This document shows, piece by piece, positions 22,298-34,059 of a DNA stretch of 64,000 nt. The notes under the pieces are model-generated. The model saw only the letters and a list, made by a program, of their open reading frames with translations, ran no database searches and had not been told where the DNA came from. The translations under genes and the position numbers were made by a program. Numbering within the stretch: the stretch's first letter is position 1; each line of letters starts with the position of its first letter. The stretch spans positions 25,074,751 to 25,138,750 of the forward strand of contig CM070622.1 of NCBI GenBank assembly GCA_036346255.1, read 5' to 3'. Origin of the DNA: Ampelocalamus luodianensis (Eukaryota; Streptophyta; Magnoliopsida; Poales; Poaceae).

Positions 22298-22905
22298 AAA
22301 ATGCTACACACACGATCTTTCCAATACGATGCTCGTACGACGACTCTTAACTCACGTGATCTGAGCCAAGTCATTGGGTTCCACAGCTCCTTTTCTTCCT
22401 CACACACCAAGCACCTCCCTTCTTCTTTCCATGGCTAAATGAATGCATGCTTGTGCACTGCACAACCGCCGGTTGTCTAGCGCGCGCGGTCGCGTTGGAA
22501 GGAGGCCGAGCACCTCATCGGCGCGAGCAGACTCGGCAGCGCCAAGCTCGGTGGGCGCATGAGCCTCGCCGGTGTGCCGCCATGTCTCTGGCAGCCTTGC
22601 CGTTTCTTTGGTAGAGCGTATAGTGGCCGCCACGCAGCACCGCTCGCAGCGCTCCTGCGTGCTGCCACGGTGGAGCAACCCGGCTAGCGCAGGGACGGCA
22701 GAGGAGTACACCCCGATGGTGCACTTGTTGATGTGCGGCCACGCCTGCTCGGACGCCATCATGCGGCTCTAGATTTGGATGGACGAGGTGCATCTGGGTG
22801 GTGTCTGATGTTGGTGTTGAAGGATGATGGCTCGCTCAAGAAGAAGTGCGGCACTCCTAAACTCACGTGAGATGAGAGTCATCATACGAGCACAATATAT
22901 TAAGA
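22298..22905. mobile_element. Inverted-repeat-bounded segment with a GC-rich (captured?) insert
   Basis: Around 22322-22361 the plus strand reads TGCTCGTACGACGACTCTTA then ACTCACGTGA. Around 22862-22898 the complement reads TGCTCGTATGATGACTCTCA then TCTCACGTGA. These roughly 33-bp arms match at about 9 in 10 positions and face each other. Between them lies about 450 bp of GC-rich DNA with a 120-codon minus-strand frame (22762-22400) that I cannot place in a family. This is the arrangement of a terminal-inverted-repeat element that picked up a host fragment. The outer ends and any target duplication are not clear. Confidence 0.4.
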
Positions 22906-25545
22906 GAACTACTATACATCTTATAACTAATGTGCTCTTTGATTGGTGAGAGAGAGGGAGAGAAGGTGGAAAGTGAGATTAGGTTAGGAATATAGTGGTG
23001 AGGGTGATAATCGTTGTATGCATAGCAACACCGTATCAAATAATCATCACTTGCCATGTCCTTCCAATAAAAAAGCACCAAACCTCATTGGCCCCACGCC
23101 TCCACGCATGCAGTATGGTATAGGTAGAGTATGACATCCAATACCGGACAAAGGCGTTTGTTGTCCATGTAGAGCCTAGACATCTCATTTCTCCCTCTGC
23201 ATCTACCTCTTCTGTCCCGGAAAACGATCTATATTTACATCGCATTTAACCGCGAGAGAGACGAACATATACGACGCGACGGCCAGATGGCAATCCGTGT
23301 GTACGAGTTCCTCGTCGCAACGCCGACCTAATTATCTGAAGAAATTTGGCCGATACAGCGCCGTTCTAATTAATGATGATACTCGGAAGGATTAGCGCGC
23401 TCGGCCAGGGAGAGGCATGCAGGACTCGCATGATGATACAGCCAGTCAGGGTGAATCCATGAAAAATATTGTCCGGTCGTTACGAACTGGTAACAGTAAC
23501 CTTTTAACTTGTAATAAGAGAGTTATATGCTTATATACTACAGGGATTGCCTGGGTTGAGTTGGAGAGCATAGGTGTTACATGACCCCGACCCATATACT
23601 GTAGATCCGCTCCTGCAGCCGGTGTTTGGACGTGAAGTTATGCATCTTTAACAGGAGCGTTTTGTAAAGAAACTGCTCCGGACTTGTAGACCTTTCAAGG
23701 TTGATAGCTGGAGAATAATCTGGCAACCAACCAAATCTAGCTAGACCACCATAACTAATGGCAAACAATACAAATTTGCGAGCTTGACTTGGTGCAACTC
23801 TGCCATCCATACCAGGCAAGTGTCAACGCCCGATATGATTTGGCAGTTGGCAACTTACAGAGAGAACTGAAAATACAATTCAGACGCTGGGCTAGTTGCA
23901 ATTTTCCGCACCAGCCACAGTTCACAAAGTAATCTTTCAAAGGAGGCTATAATAAATGTTAGAATAAAAGAAGCAAGAACATATAAAAGTAGGGATGCAA
24001 ATGGGACGGGTCTGTCCGCTAAGCTGCTAGCTCACCCCACAAAAACAACTCGATAAACTATCCGCAATAGCCCACCAAGCCAGTAGCATTTTAAAGCGGG
24101 CGACCCGCGTTGCCCGTTGGGTCGCACCGCACCACCTGTGTCACCTCGTCCGGTCGTAGGTCACTCCACTTGTCAAACCCTAGCGGCCTCCTCCGTTGTC
24201 GCCCCGTCGTCAGCACGACCACTGGCCCCACAAGCATGTGACTCATCGCGCCGCCTCCAGACTGATGTTTCAAGGAGCACTGGGCAAGGGTTGGTCGGCC
24301 GGGAGTACTGGTCGTCGTGCCCACCGGATTCGTGTTCGAGACCTACACCAGCCCACCTGTGATTCCCTTGTTCCTCTCCTCCTCATCCGCCGTCTTCTGC
24401 TCCACCGTTGCCCCCGTCAACGACGCGGCCTCCGTGCGCAATCCGTTCTCCCACCTTTTGATTCTCTTAAGGTTCTTGTCTTCTTAATCCCAAACTAGGT
24501 CGTTTCTCGGCTGATCCCTGTTCCTAATTAAGTGGATTTGGAACTTCTTGGATGCTGCCATACACAACTAGAGGCTGAAGTTGGGTAGAGATGGAGAGAG
24601 AGAGTAAGAGATGCACGATGGTTTTTGCGTGGTCTTGAAGGGATCACGGGGGGAGTGGAGTGCAGTGGAATGGAGCGGCGTGGGGGCACACGAGCTGAGT
24701 AGAAAGACGACGACGACGTCGCCCACACATCAATAGAAAAGGCTATCATCTTTCTCTCTCACAGGCTCACAGCACAAGTTCCTTTGGTTTCACGTATGTG
24801 TAGATTTCTAACCATGTTGGTTGTACCTGTGCAGTCCGGTCCAGGCAAGTCTCCACACCGAGCACAGCGCCACGCCACTGGATGATGCTATTCTATGAAA
24901 TTCGTCGGTCCACACACATATGACACTACTATCATTGCTGATGAGAAATGAGGTCAGATGCATGCAACACCAGCATCGTAGACAAAACATGGGAGATCTG
25001 GATAAAGCGTAATGTCAGAATCTTCAAACGTCGATTTCTCTCGTCTTTGGAGCTGGTCTCTAAGATCAAGGAAGAAGAAAGAGCTTGGACCATGACAGAG
25101 GGAAATATTAGGAGCAATTAATACCTTTGTAATTAAATTTTTATATCGTTCACTAGGGTCTAGGCCCTAGTTTTTTTGTTTCTTTGACCTTCTCTATTAA
25201 TCGAAAAGGTAGCTCTCCTGCTGGTTTCAAAAAAAATAAAAAAGAACGGCATCGAAAAAAAACATGTTAAGAACGTAGGAGAAGGCCGTGGCATTTCTGC
25301 TGGAATTGTTAAAACCTGCTCATGCCTCTTAAGTCTTAACCACAAACAAAGGTGAGTCGGATTTACATGTAAGTGAGCGAAGGGGCATGATTGGTTGTTT
25401 TTTCTTTCTTTCTTGAAAGATTAATGCTTATTTTGAATATGAGTAAAGTTGTACTCCTCTAGTCACAAAAGAAATTCGTTTTGCGTAACGTGCTGTCAAA
25501 CTTTATAAACTTTTGGTATTAATATATTTTTGAATATGAGTTGTA
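22906..25545. other. Intergenic DNA without a recognised gene
   Basis: There are stretches of mixed composition with overlapping short frames on both strands. A CG-rich block at 24090-24450 is open in two frames but has no family resemblance. I see no array, LTR end or spliced gene that I can support. Confidence 0.4.
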
Positions 25546-25795
25546 CTTCGGTACACCTCTTTAAGGAAAGTTTACGGATCCTAAGGCAAAGTAGTTAATA
25601 TTAGGTGGGATCAAATATGCATTAACCTAAACAATAAACCAAATCAAAGATTTCCCCCACTTAATATTCAAATCTATATGGATATCTAATCTTCAATTTG
25701 ATTTATGTTTTGTGCTGATACAGATTTGCCTCCACCTAATATTAACTATTTCGCTTTAAGATTCGTAAACTTTTCTAAAAGAGGTGTATTGAAGC
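25546..25795. mobile_element. MITE with long terminal inverted repeats (about 60 bp)
   Basis: The left arm (25546-25609, CTTCGGTACACCTCTTT to TTAATATTAGGTGG) is matched by the complement of the right arm (25731-25795) over about 60 bp with few differences. The central loop is about 120 bp, with no coding capacity. A target duplication is not obvious, so the superfamily is undetermined. Confidence 0.75.
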
Positions 25796-25833
25796 AAGGT
25801 CCCTTGAATATTTAGATTAAACATATGAAAGTG

Positions 25834-25857
25834 ATATATATATATATATATATATAT

Positions 25858-25892
<35 letters not shown>

Positions 25893-25895
25893 TTT
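25834..25895. repeat. Compound microsatellite (TA)n-(TTTA)n
   Basis: About 12 TA units run directly into about 9 TTTA units. It is non-coding and likely polymorphic in length. Confidence 0.95.
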
Positions 25896-26633
25896 GTCTC
25901 GAAGGGTACTTTCATAATATTATAATTTTAGTAGGTTTTATAAATATATTATAATAGAAATGAATGATCAAAGTTATATTTTGGGGACTATGTTGATATC
26001 ATAAATAACTTTCTTTTGTGACCAGAGGGAGTAGATGTGAAGCGAGACCTTTCAAAGTCAAGTTCAAGTTGGACCTAACATCAAAGTTGATATATGGGAC
26101 TTTCCATATTAAAATCATTGATTCGGCCCAACCTAGTTGCTTCATACTGGACGCGGCTTGCCTACTCCGCGCTTGTGCTCCCATCCGTGCTCCCGTAGAC
26201 GTGGCACCCAATGGTTGGTTTTCACCTTCTATGACAGGCCCCACGACATCGTCATCCTCAACCAACAAAGGGAAGGACATTTATTTCTTTCACTGTTCTA
26301 TCGCCGACATAGAATCACATATTGATGCCTGTCGAAGAGGAGCAGCAAGACAGTCGTCGGCCATCCATAGAAACTTGAGAGCTGCTCCAGGTCAGCACCG
26401 GTGTCATGTCGAACTCAACCTCCATCCTTTTCTTCAATATATAGACCATGTTCGGCTGTTTCAGTGTCGTCTACGGCAGGGGGCGGTAGGTCGTGGTATT
26501 CAGCTTAACACCCTTTTTTTTGCAAAATACATGGTATATAATAGGTATATTAAGTGCATATGTTGTGTTTGTGCTCGTAAATGAATTCAGCCCGCGCTTC
26601 CCACACCTCGCGCGCGGCCCATATCCTAATCTC

Positions 26634-26684
<51 letters not shown>

Positions 26685-27415
26685 CCTACGACTGTCTCTA
26701 TGGGGGACGACTCCGTCCTCCGAGCGACGAACAGGTGAAGGTGCGAGCTGTGGAGGCGAGCGACGGTCAGTAGGCGCAGTGTCACGATGCGATGACAAGC
26801 AGGCATGAGGCGACACGGGGCACAGGGAGAACGTGCGACAGCGCAGGTGAGGAGAGAAGTCGTGCGGATGAGTGAGCAGCGATGCAACGAATAGGGAGGT
26901 AGGGAGCAGCGTGGGGACGGGAAGAGAGCGATCCCTCCAGCTCATCATCCTCTCGTCAGATCTAGGCGCTCCGTCCACTCTTCTCCCTAGCTCTGCTCTG
27001 CTCCATTTCTTTCTAGAGTCCAGCCTCTGCTTTCTTCGTTCTTTCTAATGGATGTTGTACAAAAATACAATATTTTCCTTGGGCAATGGGTAACTAACTG
27101 GACCCTTGTTACATATGTTTACATGCTATTTTTTCGTTCTTGTTGATGGAAAAAGAGCAAAAAGGGCAACATAATTTGTTGTTTGATTCATGCATTATTC
27201 GCCCATTTCCTCACAAGAAATAATTAATTTCTATATTTTTTTTGTATTTGTTGTATTTATACACACACAGACACACTATTCTGTACATGAGATTCTACAC
27301 CCCACCACCTTTCGTGGGTCAAAACCCACATCCCACCTTGGTCAAAGGCTGGTCAAAGAAAATCCATCACCTTACACCTCTGTCAACTCCTTTGTGTCTC
27401 TCTACCCACCTTTTC
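25896..27415. other. Intergenic DNA around a CT microsatellite
   Basis: The 188-codon plus-strand frame at 26018-26584 has no recognisable domain and is probably chance. No repeat boundaries were found other than the CT tract. Confidence 0.4.
26637..26681. repeat. (CT)n microsatellite
   Basis: An uninterrupted dinucleotide tract of about 45 bp. Open frames that cross it encode serine/leucine or arginine/glutamate repeats and are artefacts. Confidence 0.97.
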
Positions 27416-27419
27416 CATC

Positions 27420-27925
27420 CTCAGACAATACAATAATTGACTAGCCTAGGTAGAGTAAATCTAAACTTTCAGTGCGGTAATTGTTTTTTTACACTGTTAA
27501 AACTGATAGTAAATCTCCGATAAAGACGCGGTAAAGACATAAGGAGTGCAGAAATACAGAGTGTGATTTTGTTTATCATGTAAAGGTGCAGTAAATGAAC
27601 AAGAAGATCACATTAACTTTCTAAAAAAAGATAGCAGTATATCTATTGTAGTGTTGTAGTTAAAGCACAAGAAAGTTGCAATAAATCTCTTTGTAGTGTT
27701 GCAGTAAAATCAAAATGAGATCACAATAGACATCCTGTAGCGGTACAGTAACGCATAAGGATGTTGCAGTAAATCCCTTTTAGTGATGCAATAAACATTA
27801 TGATGTTGTAGTAAATGTGCGATAAAGGCTTTTTCGTGCTCAGACGATGTAGTAATTGACTGGCTCAGGTACATTTTATCTAGACTTTCGGTGCAGTAAT
27901 CGTTTTTTACTGTGTTAAAATATAT
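27420..27925. repeat. Direct repeat pair (about 80 bp) flanking a GCAGTAAAT-rich stretch
   Basis: Sequence at 27420-27505 (CAGACAATACAATAATTGAC onward) recurs at about 27840-27920 with roughly 80-85% identity. Between them the word TTGCAGTAAATC recurs about every 40-60 bp in degenerate form. This may be an old tandem duplication or a short non-autonomous element with decayed ends. Confidence 0.55.
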
Positions 27926-27997
27926 TTATTATCAATCTCTTTTTGCTAAGCATACTTTTTCCAGCAAAATGATTCAAACAGATTGTAAATGGGGGAT

Positions 27998-28140
27998 TTG
28001 ATGATTTACCATTATGAGATAATGCATTTGAGGATTTACTCCTTGATGTCTCACTGAGATGTGGCCCTAGGACCCATATGTCAGTGAGACATCGAGGGAT
28101 AAATCCTCAAATGCACCTATTCATAATGGTAAATTATCAA
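27998..28140. mobile_element. Short foldback MITE (143 bp)
   Basis: The sequence folds on itself almost completely. The left half starts TTGATGATTTACCATTATGA and contains GCATTTGAGGATTTACTCC and GATGTCTCACTGA. The right half is its near-perfect complement, ending GGTAAATTATCAA. The loop is only about 20-25 bp. No coding capacity. Confidence 0.8.
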
Positions 28141-28476
28141 TACTTTCATTGTAAATAGGATAAATAGTATAGGAGATATATGTCGTTCAAAGTTTGCAAT
28201 CAACCCACACTGCTCTCTCTTCACCCGCCCCTATGCGCTCAGTGTGACAGTAAATCTTCGATAAAGACAGTGGGAGGGGAAAGTGAACTTTGACCGCGTG
28301 CCTGTTGAAGAATGAGCCGGCGACTCATAGGCAGTGGCTTGGTTAAGGGAACGGAACCCACCGAAGCTGTAGCGAAAGCGAGTCTTCATAGGGCGATTAT
28401 CACTGCTTATGGACCTGAACCTGGGTGATCTATCCATGACCAGGATGAAGCTTGGATGAAACCAGTAAAGGCATAA
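28141..28476. other. Left flank of the Gypsy element
   Basis: A short minus-strand frame (28231-28437) has no recognised domain. The five bases before the LTR are CATAA, the expected left half of the target duplication. The right half cannot be checked because the 3' LTR is truncated. Confidence 0.4.
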
Positions 28477-31400
28477 TGTAACAACCCAATTTTCTGAGCT
28501 TAAAAATCTTTTAATAGTTAGTAGGGAGAAAATTCACCATTTGGATTTATTTGAATTTAAATTCAAAAGCCTAATATTGGACTTTCCAATAAAAAAATAT
28601 TTAATGTGAATAATCCCAACATGAACATTAGCCAAAACTATTTTATTTGGGTTCTATGTGCTCAGATATATTTTCTAGATTTTTCTAGAATTTTTCTGAG
28701 TTCATTTGCTATTTTCTATTGCTTATTTGAATTTCTGGTATTTTCTAAAATGGAAAAGCTATTATTAATCTCAGATAATTCCTTGGGCCTAAACCCATTT
28801 CTATTCCTAAACCCCGGCCCATTTTTCCCGCCGCCAGCCCAGCTCCCGCGCGCGCGCCACCTCCAGCTGACATGCGGGCCCCGCATGGCAGCCTCTCCGC
28901 CTCTTCTCTTTCCTTCCGCACGCCCCGCTCGTTCTCCACCGTTCGATCGAGGATGGACGGTTGGATGCGCACGATCGATTCGGGCTGTCCGGATGTTCCA
29001 TCGATTTTGGATCGCGCGATCTAGGATGAACGGCCGATTGAGTTTGTTTCGGCGGCGCGCGTTCGCGCTGCCGCGCTCGAGCCGCCGTCGCGGCGTGCGG
29101 GACCCACCTTGGTTATCGCTCATCGTCCCGACTCGACTCCTCTTTCTTTCGCGCGCCGCCGTGTCCTTCGCGGACTCGCCTCCGGGGCTATTTAAGGCCC
29201 CGAGACCTCGTGCCTCGCACCCGTGTGACGCGCCGCAACCCTAGCCGCCGCCTCGGTTCGTCGCTCGAGCCCTAGCCGCCATCGCCTTCGACCGGCCGAA
29301 GAACTCCATCGCCACCGCCGCCGTTCGCTTGTCCTCGCCGCTCCCGAAGCCATCATCGGGGATCGTCGCGTCGCGCATCCCAAGACCGCCTTCATCTTCA
29401 CCGGAGGACCTCCCAACGCCGCCATCGCCGAGCCCAACCCCACCTCCGCTTCGACTTCGCCGCCGGCCGCCACAGTGGTCCCGGAGCGCCCGTGAGCATC
29501 CCATCGAGATCGCCCTGGTCTTCTCTACCTCCCGGTGCCGTTCGCCGCCGACGAGGAGCCGCCGTTCGCCGGCGACCATAGGGTCCAGTGCCGCCCTCGC
29601 CGTCGGGTCCGACGTGGACACCACCTCACCTGCCACCTCACCTCTTGTGCTGACGTGTCGCATGCATGGCGCCGTGTCAGCAGGCACGCGTACGCCCGCG
29701 TGGCACAGTCCACCGGACTTCAGATCCATTGGCTCGGTAGACCTAGTCCACCGTGAGCCATCTCACTAACATATGGGTCCCACATGTCAGTATATTCTTT
29801 TTATTTCTTTTAATTCCTGAAATTCTTCGCTGACGTCAGCATTGCGCAATAATCCGATTTTTCTTTAGAGAAATAATTAGGAAAATCCAGAAAATCCAAA
29901 TTAGGGTTTCTTTTAGATTTAAAACTTCTAGAGCTCATAACTTTTGCATCCTAACTCCGATTGAGCCCATTCAAATTTCTCAATTTATCTAAATTCAAGC
30001 TCTATTTATCTGAGATTTTTATTTAATTTTTTGAGCTTGTTTGGCCTCTATTATTTATTTATTTTGTTTGTTGTGTCTCGTTTGCGAGTAGACGTCGATT
30101 CGTCGGGGAATTTTGTGGAAGGAGAACCCCAAGATCAAGACCAGTACATAGACCTTTTCCAAGGCAAGTCATACCTTTGATTATCTTGAACTCAGTTTTC
30201 AAATTACTTTGTGTTAAATTATTGCATCCTACTTTAATTATTTATTTAAATGCTTTGGGCATAGTTATTATCCAATTTGTTATCACACCTTGGCCTTGTA
30301 TGTCATATTTCCTTGTCACCCTAGATTGGTTTATTAGTTGGTAATATTGTAGCACTAACGTGGGTTGGTTAGATGCGAGTACAATTGCTTAGCCATGCTA
30401 CGAGTCTCACATCTCATGTAAGTTGCAATTATTTAAATGTGACTAAGTGACTATGGAACTTCGTGTGAAACTATGTGATATGTGTTATTACTTCGTGATG
30501 GCATGTGTTGCACTAAAACCAACTGGGTGGTAAAGGATTTAGACTGAGGCAAGTGGTGGATACTGTGTGATATGGTGGGCTTTGTGATGGGAATGATAAT
30601 CTTTGTGATTTAGTTAGAACATGGAAGTCTTGCCTTGGTCAATTAATGACTTAACTTTGTGCGCCATTGAACTGAGCCTTATTGTACGACCACATGCCTG
30701 GTATGGGACGGGCCTAACTTAGTAAGTTATGGATTCTCGGCATTGATGTTCAGGTGGATAGGTTAGGCTGTGTGACAGGGTGGAGGTGCGACTACTTAGT
30801 GGTTGCATCGCGGGACGGTTCGCCGCTTCCCATCGGCCGGTGTGTGTTATGCCAAAGCGCTTCGTTTGGGTTGGCATAGCGGTTTGTAAGCACATCGGGA
30901 GTGTCAATGTTGAGATGAAGTTTCTGAACCGTTTTGTTATGATTAGTGCTTGCTACACTAGTTATATCTTGTAGGTAAAGTGTACAACCTCTGCAGAGTG
31001 TTAAATCAATCTATTCGAATAGCCGCGTCTGCGGTCATGGACATGCTCAGGGATTTCACACGAGGGGTAGTTTTCATAAAATATTGGGATGGGAGCTATG
31101 TGACCTCAATCATATGGCTATGTGAAATAATCTGTTTAGCTTTGTGTCTTTATGGAAACAATTGTTAAATTAATATTGTCTATTTGGTTTGAATTATGCT
31201 TTCAATCTATTACTCGTATTCAATTGCAAATGTTGCTTTTATACAAAAGAACCACAGAAGCCTTTACTTTGGAATAAACCTGCATCAATAAATTGCATTC
31301 TGTGGTATGATTTGTGAGTACGGTTGTGTACTCATGCTTGTTGTAAAACTTGCGCCCAAACCTATAGAAGAGGAGGAGTCTACACCTGCTTTCGAGGAGG

Positions 31401-31710
31401 AATTCGCCGAAGGTTGCTAATCGTTAAGATCTGGATCCCAGTTGGTTGCCTGTGGTGAATTGGTGGGATCTACGCTGGAGTTATTTCCATTCCGCTGCTG
31501 CTTTATCTTCTGTTAGCGCTGCGTGGCTTAATAAGTGTAAACTCGACCATAAGGTCAAAACCCTTATTTGTTATTCAAACTAATCGTTTACTTTATTTAT
31601 CGTTTGTGTGGATCGATATTTACCTATGTTGACCCTGTGTGCACTAGCGTGATCCTGGACTAGTGCAGTATACACAGAGGGTTCCAAAATCGTAATTTTG
31701 GGTCCCGACA
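28477..31710 (+). mobile_element. 5' LTR of the Gypsy element (3.23 kb)
   Basis: It begins TGTAACAACCC and ends GGGTCCCGACA, immediately before the primer-binding region. The start is confirmed by the matching 3' LTR start at 37401. The CG-rich block 28830-29770 is open in several frames on both strands; these are LTR sequence, not genes. An AGGCTATTTAAGG-like word near 29190 and CG-rich sequence after it could mark the promoter and transcription start, which is inference. Confidence 0.9.
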
Positions 31711-31714
31711 GAGG

Positions 31715-31727
31715 TGGTATCAGAGCC
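31715..31727 (+). promoter_or_regulatory. Primer-binding site (tRNA-Met initiator type)
   Basis: TGGTATCAGAGCC sits four bases after the LTR end. It is complementary to the 3' end of plant initiator methionine tRNA, which primes minus-strand DNA synthesis in most plant Gypsy and Copia elements. Confidence 0.95.
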
Positions 31728-31925
31728 ATATTGACTGTAGGTCTTGACCTTAGTTAGATTGGCCGTCTTTAGAGTGTCCAAACTATTTTCTAAAAGAAAA
31801 ACTAACTTGCAAGGTTAATTAAATGCTTAACTCTCCTCGTATCTCTCTCGACTCAACTATTGCTATAATCTTCTCTCTTTCCGTTGTTTTAAAGTTGCTC
31901 TTACCCTGTTCGTCTGTCTTAACAG

Positions 31926-32603
31926 ATGCCTCGTCTTCAGAGCTATGGTGAGCGCACTGGAGGGTATGCCACCGAGCTTTGGAAGTTGCTCCTAGTTCTT
32001 GGAGGTTTTGATCGTCCGCTGTACGTCGGCAACAACTGGATGGTAAATGGACAAAATCGTGGAGTGATTTGTCGCCTGACGATCTACGCCAGGAGGAACG
32101 ACAAGGAGAGCCAACCTTCGCACGTCTCTGTAAGGAAGATCACTTGGCTGGAAGGTATCCAGGAGTCGTCGCGCTTGGCCATGCTGCATATCTGCAACAT
32201 CTACGCACGGGAGCTTCAAGACACCGTCTTCCGTTACCACCCCAAAGCCGCCGCCGTGGATTTGCCAGCTCGCTACCCGTCCACGCAGGAAGAGAGCAAC
32301 GCTACAGTCGTGCACCTTGCCCAGTTCGTGGCCGCCCAGGAGGAAGCCTTGGAGAGGACCATCACGGAGTTGGATCATGTCTATGAAGCCTTGCAGAGAG
32401 CTGAGGAGAAGGTCGCCAATCTGCAAGAGATCCTCTACGACCAAGTTCCCGAAGAAGAGGAAGACCCCGAGGAGGATCCTGAGGAAGATCCGGAGGAAGG
32501 CCCAGTGGAACCAGAGGATGATGCAGAGCCAGAGGAGCCAGCTGAACCAGTTGCACCGGGAGCGTCGCCGCGGTTGTGGAGGCTTTCTCGAGTAGTGTCT
32601 TAG
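31926..32603 (+). CDS. Extra ORF between primer-binding site and gag (225 aa, unknown function)
   Basis: An uninterrupted frame starts at the ATG just after AACAG and ends in a TAG stop. The N-terminal two-thirds looks globular (residues 1-110, with WKLLLVLGGFDRPLYVG and WLEGIQESSRLAMLHICNIY). Residues about 125-170 look like a coiled coil, and the C-terminal 50 residues are very acidic with DPEE repeats. It is not gag, protease or any pol domain. An AATAAA-type signal follows near 32752, and gag starts after that, so it resembles a separate gene unit. Extra ORFs at this position are known from other plant Gypsy elements, but I cannot name a family or function. It is open while neighbouring gag and pol are broken. 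Confidence 0.6.
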   Translation: MPRLQSYGERTGGYATELWKLLLVLGGFDRPLYVGNNWMVNGQNRGVICRLTIYARRNDKESQPSHVSVRKITWLEGIQESSRLAMLHICNIYARELQDTVFRYHPKAAAVDLPARYPSTQEESNATVVHLAQFVAAQEEALERTITELDHVYEALQRAEEKVANLQEILYDQVPEEEEDPEEDPEEDPEEGPVEPEDDAEPEEPAEPVAPGASPRLWRLSRVVS

Positions 32604-32829
32604 TTTCAGTTTTCCAGGCTTAGCCAGTTTCAGTTTAGTGAGTCGCCCTTTAGGCGGTAGTTTTGTGTGCTTAGGTCGTTGTTTCTTTTGTGTGCGAGTA
32701 TGAGCTGCAAAGGCCCTTAGGCATTTGTTGCAGCCATGCTAAGACCCTAAGTAATAAAAATATTTCATTTGAGTTTCTTGAGCCGTGTTTCGTTGGGTTT
32801 AACCTGCCCCCTGCTTAGTTCTCAACTTA

Positions 32830-34059
32830 TCTTGTGCTTGCTATCTTATCTAACCCATGGAGCTTCGCCAGCTGGTTCAAACTCGTCGATCGCGCTAGTG
32901 GTTCCGGCACCCAGTACGAGAAGCAATGAGCAACCAGCCGCAGGAGCAGTTCCACCACAAGCACCCCCAATTGACTTGCAAAACTTTGGAGCTTTCATGG
33001 CAGCACAGACTCAGCTGATGAATACCATGATGACTCAGATGCAAGCTATGAACAACCAGGCCAACAACAACAACAATCAACAGTATGGAGCCCCAGCTGC
33101 TCATGGTCACCATGGACCATCCAAACTTGCAAAATTTATGAGGACTCGTCCACCAACATTTTTTGGACACGTATCCCCAGTAGAGGCAGATGATTGGCTT
33201 CGGGTCATCGAAAGGAAGCTGCTGATTACCCGGTCGTGACCGTGAAAAGGTTCTCGTATGCCACTCACGGATGGAAGGCATCGCCTGGCGAATGGTGGAG
33301 AACTTCGCGCGCCCATGAGACGCCACGAGATATCACCGGGAGGAATTTTCTGCGCAAGATTCCGCGTTATCACGTGCTGAAGGTATTATCGATCTGAAGA
33401 AGGATGAGTTCCGCGCTCTCAAGCAAAGAGCTATGTCAGTGTCTGACTACCTAAACAAGTTTTCTCAGCTAGCTCGCTATGCAGCGGAAGATGTAGCCAC
33501 AGACAAGGCTCGCCAAAGTCGCTCGAAGGGCTAAACATCGGACTACAAGTCGACCGATCGCTATACTTTCCCTGATTTTCAGGAGTTGGTCAACAAAGCC
33601 TTTGTGCTAGAGGACAAACGCAAGGAGCTAGAAGATAACCGCAAACGCCGGATGGCTCAACAAGGAAATCAGCAATCACAACAAAGGACAAGAACAGTGC
33701 CACCACAGTTCAATCGGTTTCCACCCCAGACTTCGTTCAGAACACTTGCACCAACTTCAGCACCCCGTCCAGCTGCCCAGAACTTCCGTAGCCTTGCACC
33801 TGTCAACCCCAACCCAGGGAGCAACCAACAGAACGTGCTACGGGTATGTTACATCTGTCGTCAGCCAGGACACTATTCTAACCAATGTTCGCAGAAGGGT
33901 ACAATCACTCCAGTACGCTTCAACCTTGGAGCTACGCCATCCAAGACGCCAGCACCAGGCATCAACCAAGGAGCTTCACAAGTTGCCGGTCAAGCCGGAG
34001 GAGCACCACAGTCCGTGATCAGAGGCCGTGTCAACCACGTCACTCTGGAAGGAGCCTAG
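32830..34059 (+). pseudogene. Gypsy gag with CCHC zinc knuckle (frameshifted)
   Basis: The first part (to 33236) has a Q/N-rich stretch and the gag signature KFMRTRPPTFFGHVSPVEAD followed by DWLRVIERKL, then leaves frame at about 33230. The middle (33240-33585) contains recognisable pieces such as DEFRALKQRAMSVSDYLNKF and AARYAAEDV-like sequence in other frames. The last part (33586-34059) starts with KAFVLEDKRKELEDNRKRR and holds the knuckle C-Y-I-C-R-Q-P-G-H-Y-S-N-Q-C. It would form the virus-like particle; this copy needs at least two frame corrections. Confidence 0.9.

Noticed and set aside
26018..26584. 188-codon plus-strand frame as a gene
   Set aside because: No recognisable domain, no splice or transcript evidence, and AT-rich codon use like the surrounding intergenic DNA.
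28606..29769. Several 130-210-codon frames on both strands
   Set aside because: They lie within the Gypsy 5' LTR, overlap each other and show no domain.
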